A stretch of DNA of 5,273 nt, taken from contig DAOVGD010000131.1 of assembly GCA_030672555.1 (NCBI GenBank), positions 1 through 5,273 on the forward strand, given 5' to 3'. The notes beneath the pieces are model-generated. The model did not search any database and was not told the origin of the DNA. It worked only from the letters and a program-made list of their open reading frames with translations. Position numbers and translations under genes: made by a program. Source of the DNA: Desulfobacterales bacterium (GTDB taxonomy: Bacteria; Desulfobacterota; Desulfobacteria; Desulfobacterales; C00003106). This document shows positions 1 to 4,639 of the stretch, piece after piece (the stretch's first letter is position 1; every line of letters starts with the position of its first letter).

Positions 1-53
1 GCCACGAAGGTTGTTTGTCTTTAGAAAAAGACTGCGCGTTCGTGGCTTTTTTT
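1..53 (+). terminator. Nested hairpin with T-run, probable intrinsic terminator of an upstream gene
   Basis: GCCACGAA (1-8) is perfectly complementary to TTCGTGGC (39-46), which is followed directly by seven T residues (47-53). This is the form of a rho-independent terminator read on the + strand. The 30-base loop is unusually long but contains a second perfect stem, GTCTTT (17-22) with AAAGAC (27-32), closing an AGAA tetraloop. The stem may extend left of the window edge. It most likely ends a gene that lies before the window, but because it sits just ahead of exbB it could also act as an attenuator for the tonB operon. Confidence 0.6.
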
Positions 54-63
54 ATTGGTTTAC

Positions 64-68
64 AGGAG
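64..68 (+). promoter_or_regulatory. Ribosome binding site of exbB
   Basis: AGGAG sits five bases before the ATG at 74. It decides the start: the open frame extends back to a TTG at 11, but that codon has no ribosome binding site and lies inside the terminator hairpin. Confidence 0.75.
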
Positions 69-73
69 TTAAC

Positions 74-745
74 ATGTTTTTTTTGATTGAAAAAGGCGGA
101 TTTTTTATGTGGCCGCTGCTTTTTTGTTCAATAGCCGCATTGGCTATTATTTGCGAACGGGTGGTATATTTTATCCGAAACCAGGGGCCGGCCGTCAAAC
201 TCATGGAGAGCGTGAGGCGGTTGGTCCATGAGAAAAAAAGCGCTGAGGCCCTTGAGCTCTGTCGGAAAACACGCGGCCCTTTAGCCTGTATAGGCGAAGT
301 CTATCTCTCAAATCTTCACCTGAAAAAAGAAGACCGTGAAGAAATTCTCCATCGGGAGGGGAGCGTGGCCCTAGAACACTTGGAAAATCACCTAAATAAA
401 TTGGCCTCCATTGCCCACATCTCTCCTCTCCTCGGGCTTCTCGGGACCGTTACCGGCATGATCCTCGCCTTCAAGCAGGTTCAAGCATTAGGGGGCCAGG
501 TGGATGTTGGAATCCTTGCGGGAGGCATTTGGGAGGCGCTCCTGACTACAGCGGTAGGCTTGAGTATCGCCATTCCCACCATGGCCGCATTTAATTATTT
601 TGAAGCGCGAGTAGATAAGACCCAGTCCCGTATGCATTATTTTACTTCTGTGTTGAATGAACTCCTGGGGTTTGGGCAGGTCCACGGCCATCTTCGGGTG
701 GCACGGCATAGCCCGGAAAAGGAAGAAACAGTAGATGCAATTTAG
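74..745 (+). CDS. exbB: ExbB/TolQ/MotA-family proton channel protein
   Basis: This 223-residue inner-membrane protein is the channel scaffold that, with ExbD, uses the proton motive force to energise TonB. One hydrophobic segment lies near the N-terminus (about 12-35), followed by a charged cytoplasmic stretch (about 40-108) and two more segments (about 112-135 and 155-176), the usual three-helix ExbB plan. The family signatures are GLLGTVTGMI (121-130) and EALLTTAVGLSIAIP (154-168). By alignment of these motifs with E. coli ExbB, T125, E154 and T159 correspond to Thr148, Glu176 and Thr181, the polar residues lining the channel. Length is normal for ExbB. The stop overlaps exbD by 11 bases, so the two are probably translationally coupled. 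TolQ is the alternative, but the tonB gene downstream favours ExbB. Confidence 0.92.
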   Translation: MFFLIEKGGFFMWPLLFCSIAALAIICERVVYFIRNQGPAVKLMESVRRLVHEKKSAEALELCRKTRGPLACIGEVYLSNLHLKKEDREEILHREGSVALEHLENHLNKLASIAHISPLLGLLGTVTGMILAFKQVQALGGQVDVGILAGGIWEALLTTAVGLSIAIPTMAAFNYFEARVDKTQSRMHYFTSVLNELLGFGQVHGHLRVARHSPEKEETVDAI

Positions 746-1154
746 AAGGCGAAAAAAGAGTCAGATAACGCTCAGCATTGCCCCGCTGGTAGATATCGTC
801 TTTTTGTTACTGATCTTTTTTCTTCTCAGCTCCAGTTATGTGCAACCTTCGATCAAGCTGAATCTCCCGGAAGCAAAAAACCAGGAAGCAGCCGAAGAAC
901 AGGAGATTGTGGTTACAGTAGACAAAACCGGAACAATCTATCTCAACCGTGACCCTGTCGAATTTGACGAGCTTTCCGAACGTCTCAGCAATCTAATGAA
1001 GACAACATCCCAGCGAGAGATAATCTTTCGAGGGGATCGGACCATTGCTTACGATCTGTTCGTGCGCATTATGGACACAGCCAAACGGGCCGGCGCAGAA
1101 AACATACATATTAGTCATCAATACCAAGGTGACCATGGGGATGGGGATTCTTGA
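735..1154 (+). CDS. exbD: ExbD/TolR-family biopolymer transport protein
   Basis: This 139-residue protein is the partner of ExbB in the TonB motor. It has a short basic cytoplasmic N-terminus (RRRKK at 4-8), a single membrane helix (about 16-34) and a periplasmic domain. The helix carries the family hallmark APLVDIVFLLLIFF (16-29), and D20 matches the proton-carrying Asp25 of E. coli ExbD. The periplasmic part shows the usual ExbD pattern: a VTVDKTG strand (60-66), a helix, then IIFRGDRTIAYDLFVRIMDTAKRAG (in the range 96-120, written here by family similarity). The start lies inside the end of exbB, with a weak purine-rich binding site (AGGA at 720-723). The C-terminal tail (HQYQGDHGDGDS) is rich in Asp and Gly. 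TolR is the alternative. Confidence 0.92.
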   Translation: MQFRRRKKSQITLSIAPLVDIVFLLLIFFLLSSSYVQPSIKLNLPEAKNQEAAEEQEIVVTVDKTGTIYLNRDPVEFDELSERLSNLMKTTSQREIIFRGDRTIAYDLFVRIMDTAKRAGAENIHISHQYQGDHGDGDS

Positions 1155-1221
1155 GCAAATCAATGGTTCTAAAAAATGTTGTGCTGGTAACATAAGATTT
1201 TAAATTCGAAATCCGGGACTT

Positions 1222-1253
1222 GGTCGAGTCGTTGAATGGTCGGGTGGTCAAGT
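1222..1253 (+). repeat. Four tandem 8-base units, left arm
   Basis: GGTCGAGT, CGTTGAAT, GGTCGGGT and GGTCAAGT follow each other without spacers at exact 8-base steps (1222, 1230, 1238, 1246). They are degenerate copies of a GGTCRAGT-like word. The array lies in the left arm of the inverted repeat at 1199-1350. Confidence 0.65.
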
Positions 1254-1298
1254 CGGACTTAACGTGCACCCAAGCGTAACTTGCTATGAACTATAACC

Positions 1299-1330
1299 AC
1301 TTGACTACTCGACTACTTAACCAGTTAACC
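1299..1330 (-). repeat. Four tandem 8-base units, right arm, inverted
   Basis: Read on the - strand, the units are AGTCAAGT (1299-1306), AGTCGAGT (1307-1314), GGTTAAGT (1315-1322) and GGTTAACT (1323-1330). They mirror the left-arm array unit for unit and form its pairing partner in the hairpin. Confidence 0.65.
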
Positions 1331-1403
1331 AAATTTCGGATTTATTTAAAGCATGTGCTATATCCAAAAACTATCTTCTTTTTCTGACCCTGTATAAACT
1401 AAG

Positions 1404-2093
1404 ATGCTGGAAGCAAAACACAACAGGTTGCCGCTCTTTTTAGCTCTCTCCTTGCTGGTACACATAATATTCCTCTGTGTACGCAGCCAGGATACCGTTT
1501 TGGCTCCGATCAGGGCGCCCCGTAATGACCACGCCATTTGCATATCTCTTAAAAACGTGTCCGTGGAAGGCCCTTCCCAGGTGTTGATTGAACAAAAGAT
1601 CACCCCTTACCGTGCCGGACCTGTTGATATCAAACCAGTGCCGCCGGTGGTTGAACGTGTATCCATGCCACCTCGAATCCAAAACCATAGGGATCTACCA
1701 CCAACGTGGGAGCCCGCACAGCATACTAAGGCAGTCCCTGTTCTTTTTCACACGAGTGCAACGTCATCCGCATCGGCCAGTGGGGACAGTTCTGCTAAAG
1801 AGACCTACTTCAGCCGCATCCGCAGGCTCCTTGAAGCTGCCAAGAGATATCCCGCATCGGCCAGAAGAGCAGGTATAGAGGGAAGTGTGGGGATAGGTTT
1901 CTCCATCAACCGTCAGGGATACCTTACGAGAAAGGCTGAGGCGTTTCGTTCGAGCGGCTCTCCCGTCCTTGACCAGGCTGCTGTTGCCTGTGTGGAGAAA
2001 GTGGGCAAGTTTCCCCCTTTTCCGGATACGTTTAAGGAAGGACTCTTGAAAATACGCGTTGATCTTGTTTTTGAACTGCGGAGGAGGTCATGA
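1404..2093 (+). CDS. tonB: TonB energy-transducing protein
   Basis: This 229-residue protein spans the periplasm and passes ExbBD energy to outer-membrane TonB-dependent transporters. The N-terminal anchor helix (about 9-26) contains SLLVH, placing Ser16 and His20 at the same positions as the conserved Ser16/His20 of E. coli TonB. This supports the chosen ATG, and an in-frame TAA at 1395-1397 rules out an earlier start. Residues 30-135 form a linker with several prolines (KPVPPV at 77-82, LPPTWEP at 98-104) but no long EP/KP repeats, then a Ser/Ala-rich stretch (117-131). Residues 136-227 are a TonB C-terminal domain: YPASARRAGIEGSVGIGFSI (149-168), SSGSPVLDQAA (183-193) and KFPPFP (202-207). 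No good ribosome binding site is visible. The gene is separated from exbD by the inverted repeat and overlaps the next gene by 4 bases. Confidence 0.9.
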   Translation: MLEAKHNRLPLFLALSLLVHIIFLCVRSQDTVLAPIRAPRNDHAICISLKNVSVEGPSQVLIEQKITPYRAGPVDIKPVPPVVERVSMPPRIQNHRDLPPTWEPAQHTKAVPVLFHTSATSSASASGDSSAKETYFSRIRRLLEAAKRYPASARRAGIEGSVGIGFSINRQGYLTRKAEAFRSSGSPVLDQAAVACVEKVGKFPPFPDTFKEGLLKIRVDLVFELRRRS

Positions 2094-3118
2094 GAATTAT
2101 CAAAATTGAACATTTTGCAAAAGTCTCTAAAAATAAGGCCCTTATTTTATTCCTCTTCCTCGGACTCTTTATCGGGGCTTTTGTCCGTTCTGGATCGGCC
2201 GATATATGGAAATCACCCTCGTTTGAGCACTACAGCCGAGCCTTAACACTGTTTAATGAAGGTAAATTAAATGAGTGCCGCTCGGAATTGAAAAAATCGA
2301 TTGCCGAGTACCCTCAGAATGTACCCGCGCTCTATTTGTTGGGAGAAGTGGAACTACGCTTAGGACATGAAAAAGAAGCGCTTGCCGCCTTTTTTGAAAC
2401 CGAAAAACTCTACGGGTGGACCGCACTCTGGTCAAGGATCGCCTACCTTTATCTGAATGCCGGGCAATTGGACAAAGCTCAACATTCCTACCTTAAAGTG
2501 ATAAAGCACGACCCCAAAAATAGAGACGGACTGAAAGGATTGGCCTATGTTCTGATAGAACAGGGAAAGGAGACTCAGGCATTAGCCTATCTTGGACGGG
2601 CATTCCAACTCAACCCCAAAGATGCGGATGTCGCTCTGATGCTCGCGGATGTATACGAAAAGAATAAGGAACCGCAAAAGGGAGAAGCAGCGCTCAGCAA
2701 GGGATTTCACCTTACGGGTGACTTGCGCTTAGGCCGGCGATTGGCACTCTCTTTGTTCAATCGTAAGGATTACGAAAAGGCCTCCCCCCTGTTTGAAAAA
2801 CTCCTATCTTCAGATACAACCGACCCTGAAATCTACTACTGTCTGGGGGTAATTCGACGTACCCAGGGGGATGATACCGAGGCCCGAGAGTATCTTAAAA
2901 AGGCTGTTTCATTAAACCCGGATTATTACGAAGCCTCCTTTAATTTAGGGATACTCTACTTAGAGGCAAAGGCCCCTGAAAAGGCAATAGCGTGTTTCAA
3001 GAAATGCACGAAAATTCGACCAAAATCAAAAGAGGCGTTCAAACAACTCGGCACGATCTACGAGACCTATTTTCTCGATATGAAAAAAGCTAAATATTAT
3101 TACGAACAGGCCGAATAA
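2090..3118 (+). CDS. Exported tetratricopeptide-repeat protein of the tonB cluster
   Basis: This 342-residue protein starts with a signal peptide: a basic N-region (1-17), a hydrophobic core LILFLFLGLFIGAFV (18-32), and RSGSA followed by D, so cleavage after Ala37 is likely and the product should be periplasmic. From about residue 45 to the end it consists of roughly eight to nine TPR-type helical pairs. Examples are NVPALYLLGEVELRLGHEKE (77-96), the repeat from 112 to 144, PEIYYCLGVIRRTQGDDTEA (246-265) and YEASFNLGILYLEAKAPEKA (280-299). The last repeat ends abruptly after YYYEQAE, with no capping helix evident. The ATGA overlap with tonB and a GGAGG site (2080-2084) point to coupled translation. 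TPR proteins mediate protein contacts, so an accessory role in the TonB machine is inferred. No catalytic domain is seen. Confidence 0.85.
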   Translation: MRIIKIEHFAKVSKNKALILFLFLGLFIGAFVRSGSADIWKSPSFEHYSRALTLFNEGKLNECRSELKKSIAEYPQNVPALYLLGEVELRLGHEKEALAAFFETEKLYGWTALWSRIAYLYLNAGQLDKAQHSYLKVIKHDPKNRDGLKGLAYVLIEQGKETQALAYLGRAFQLNPKDADVALMLADVYEKNKEPQKGEAALSKGFHLTGDLRLGRRLALSLFNRKDYEKASPLFEKLLSSDTTDPEIYYCLGVIRRTQGDDTEAREYLKKAVSLNPDYYEASFNLGILYLEAKAPEKAIACFKKCTKIRPKSKEAFKQLGTIYETYFLDMKKAKYYYEQAE

Positions 3119-3132
3119 CCTATCGAACTTTC

Positions 3133-3162
3133 TTGACATTAACAGGCGGCAACTGACAACAT
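3133..3162 (+). promoter_or_regulatory. Possible sigma70-type promoter for the MBL-fold gene
   Basis: A perfect -35 hexamer TTGACA lies at 3133-3138. Eighteen bases on is CAACAT (3157-3162), preceded by TG one base away (3154-3155), which would be an extended but poor -10 with three of six matches. The site lies in the 76-base gap after the TPR gene, where a new transcription unit would be expected, but the weak -10 keeps this tentative. Confidence 0.3.
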
Positions 3163-3194
3163 AACGTTCCCTATTTACCCCAAAGGAGAAGTAC

Positions 3195-4049
3195 ATGGGA
3201 CAGACAAAGATCACCGTATTGTGTGAGAACACTGCTGGGGGACCGATGGGGTTGACTGGAGAACACGGCTTTTCCGCCCTGATTGAAAAAGACGGACAAA
3301 AAATCCTTTTTGATACAGGCCAGGGCATGTCCCTCGCCAATAACGCACAGGTACTAGGAATCAATCTGGCGCAACTCAAGAGGGTTATTCTCAGTCACGG
3401 CCATTATGATCATACCGGGGGCCTCCCGGCTGTGCTGTATCCGCCGCGGGGGGTCGAGGTCATTGCCCATCCGGACATTTTTTCAAAAAAATACGCTGAA
3501 CTAGAAACACCTGCTGGCAAACAAAGAGTTTTCATCGGTATCAAATATTCTCAAGACTATCTGGAAGGCGCACTGCAGGCCCGATTCAACTTGATACGGA
3601 AGTTTTCCGAAATCGCGCCGGGAATCTTCTTTTCGGGGGAAGTACCCAGAGAGACGGACTTTGAACACCCGGACAAAAGGCTCAAGGTAAAGTATAAGGG
3701 GAAGATCAGCGACGACCCCCTATTGGACGATATCAGTCTCTTGATCGAAACGGATCAGGGACCCGTTATCCTGCTTGGATGTGCTCATTCCGGGGTGGTC
3801 AACGTCATGAACCATTTTTGCGCCAGAACGGGACACAAGAAGTTTCATGCCGTGATCGGAGGCACGCATTTAGGCTTTATGATGGGGCCCGGTCAGCAAC
3901 TGGAAAAGTCCATGGATGCATTTGACAACTCTGCAGTGGACATTATTGCCGTCTCCCACTGTACCGGACAGGAAGCCGCGGCTGTGTGCTACAACAGATT
4001 TAAGGACCGGTTTGCCTTTGCCTGTGCCGGTTGGAGTAAGGTGTTTTAG
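3195..4049 (+). CDS. Metallo-beta-lactamase-fold metal hydrolase, COG1237-like (dihydropterin-aminobenzene-phosphate synthase-like)
   Basis: This 284-residue, probably cytoplasmic protein shows a full set of MBL-fold metal ligands: HGHYDHTGG (68-76, giving H68, H70, D72 and H73), GCAHSG (195-200, H198) and further conserved histidines in GGTHL (222-226) and SHCTG (254-258). ILFDTGQG (37-44) is the usual strand and Asp turn ahead of the HxHxDH motif. The N-terminal TVLCENTAGG and the GCAHSG/GGTHL pair are typical of the COG1237 group, often named 7,8-dihydropterin-6-yl-methyl-4-(ribofuranosyl)aminobenzene 5'-phosphate synthase after the archaeal methanopterin enzyme. In bacteria that name is usually transferred by similarity, so the real substrate is unknown. 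A strong AGGAG (3184-3188) lies six bases before the ATG. The stop is directly followed by an in-frame-for-aroQ ATG, so the two genes are probably cotranscribed. Confidence 0.85.
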   Translation: MGQTKITVLCENTAGGPMGLTGEHGFSALIEKDGQKILFDTGQGMSLANNAQVLGINLAQLKRVILSHGHYDHTGGLPAVLYPPRGVEVIAHPDIFSKKYAELETPAGKQRVFIGIKYSQDYLEGALQARFNLIRKFSEIAPGIFFSGEVPRETDFEHPDKRLKVKYKGKISDDPLLDDISLLIETDQGPVILLGCAHSGVVNVMNHFCARTGHKKFHAVIGGTHLGFMMGPGQQLEKSMDAFDNSAVDIIAVSHCTGQEAAAVCYNRFKDRFAFACAGWSKVF

Positions 4050-4070
4050 ATGAACGGTTACAAAGATGAT

Positions 4071-4077
4071 GAGGAAA
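4071..4077 (+). promoter_or_regulatory. Ribosome binding site deciding the aroQ start
   Basis: GAGGAAA, with AGGA at 4072-4075, lies seven bases before the ATG at 4083. It favours that start over the in-frame ATG at 4050, which has only an AAGG (4038-4041) eight bases ahead, inside the previous gene. Confidence 0.55.
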
Positions 4078-4082
4078 TAATT

Positions 4083-4556
4083 ATGGAAAAACGCAAAGAC
4101 CTCCGGAAGGTGCTGATAATTCACGGTCCTAATCTTAATATGCTTGGGAAAAGAGAGCCTGATATATATGGGAAGGCTACGCTTGATGAGATTAACAGAG
4201 AACTGGAAGAGCTTGGGGAAAGACTGGGGCTTGATGTAGAGACATTTCAGTCCAATCATGAAGGGGCTATTGTTGAAAAAATCCAGGAGGCTGCCGGAAT
4301 AAAGCATGGGCTTATTATCAATCCTGCTGCTTATACCCACACGAGCATTGCTATCCGTGATGCACTTCTTCTGCTCGATATGCCTGTAATCGAGATACAC
4401 CTTTCCAATATTTATAAAAGAGAGCCTTTTCGCCACAAGTCCATGATAGCCGGTGTAGCGACCGCTCAGATTTCAGGTTTTGGTATACAAGGTTATACAA
4501 TGGCGGTGGAGGCTATTGCCAGGATGATTCAGTCAAAAATGCTAAAATCTGCTTGA
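4083..4556 (+). CDS. aroQ: Type II 3-dehydroquinate dehydratase
   Basis: The enzyme removes water from 3-dehydroquinate to give 3-dehydroshikimate, the third step of the shikimate pathway, in the cytoplasm, and is normally a dodecamer. From ATG 4083 it has 157 residues, close to the usual 145-150. The active-site signatures are complete: IHGPNLNMLGKREPDIYG (13-30) with the catalytic Arg24 and Tyr29 on the mobile lid, INPAAYTHTS (79-88) with Asn80 and His86, IEIHLSN (103-109) with the catalytic His106, and REPFRHKS (113-120) with Arg117. The ending SGFGIQGY (131-138) is also typical. An alternative ATG at 4050 directly abuts the stop of the MBL gene and would add 11 charged residues that the family does not need. 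The type I (AroD) enzyme is unrelated and is excluded by these motifs. Confidence 0.95.
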   Translation: MEKRKDLRKVLIIHGPNLNMLGKREPDIYGKATLDEINRELEELGERLGLDVETFQSNHEGAIVEKIQEAAGIKHGLIINPAAYTHTSIAIRDALLLLDMPVIEIHLSNIYKREPFRHKSMIAGVATAQISGFGIQGYTMAVEAIARMIQSKMLKSA

Positions 4557-4593
4557 CTAATAAAGTGGTTATGGAGTATGCAAAATAATTGTT

Positions 4594-4621
4594 GCTTTTT
4601 TACAATTTTTCTCAAAAAAGC
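4594..4621 (+). promoter_or_regulatory. Stem-loop in the apbE leader
   Basis: GCTTTTTT (4594-4601) pairs perfectly with AAAAAAGC (4614-4621) around a 12-base loop, five bases before the GGGGAG ribosome binding site region of apbE (4626-4631). A competing short pairing, TTCTC (4609-4613) with GAGAA (4629-4633), would cover that ribosome binding site. No T-run follows the main stem on the + strand, so it is not a standard terminator of aroQ. A regulatory role is only a possibility. Confidence 0.35.
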
Positions 4622-4639
4622 TAGCGGGGAGAAGATAAA

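Larger units (their letters stand above)
1199..1350. repeat. Long imperfect inverted repeat between exbD and tonB (MITE-like or RNA hairpin element)
   Basis: Bases 1209-1253 pair with 1299-1343 in one unbroken register. I count 33 Watson-Crick pairs, 7 G-U pairs and 5 mismatches out of 45, around a 45-base loop. The ends are AAATCCG (1209-1215) and CGGATTT (1337-1343). After a three-base bulge (1206-1208) seven more pairs form between 1199-1205 and 1344-1350. TTTAAA flanks both ends (1199-1204 and 1345-1350); because it is its own reverse complement it could be either a stem extension or a target-site duplication. There is no coding capacity and no T-run after the right arm, so a simple terminator is unlikely. 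This element occupies most of the 249-base gap at 1155-1403. In the remaining bases I see no gene. Confidence 0.8.

Noticed and set aside
11..73. N-terminal extension of exbB from a TTG start at 11
   Set aside because: It lies in the terminator hairpin and T-run and lacks a ribosome binding site; ATG 74 has AGGAG at the right distance and gives a normal ExbB N-terminus.
1163..1195. Tiny open frame after exbD (ATG at 1163)
   Set aside because: Only about ten codons, no ribosome binding site and no similarity to a known leader peptide.
1264..1269. GTGCAC palindrome in the hairpin loop
   Set aside because: A single 6-base palindrome is expected by chance and has no repeated partner site.
1222..1330. 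CRISPR-like array
   Set aside because: The units are only 8 bases, directly adjacent without spacers, and inverted between arms; no cas genes are present.
3870..4436. 188-residue open frame on the - strand
   Set aside because: It is antisense to the end of the MBL gene and to aroQ, which have complete motif sets; its translation shows no recognisable domain.
4553..4589. Promoter for apbE from TTGACT (4553-4558) and AATAAT (4584-4589)
   Set aside because: The spacing of 25 bases is far too long for a sigma70 promoter, and no better-spaced -10 is present.
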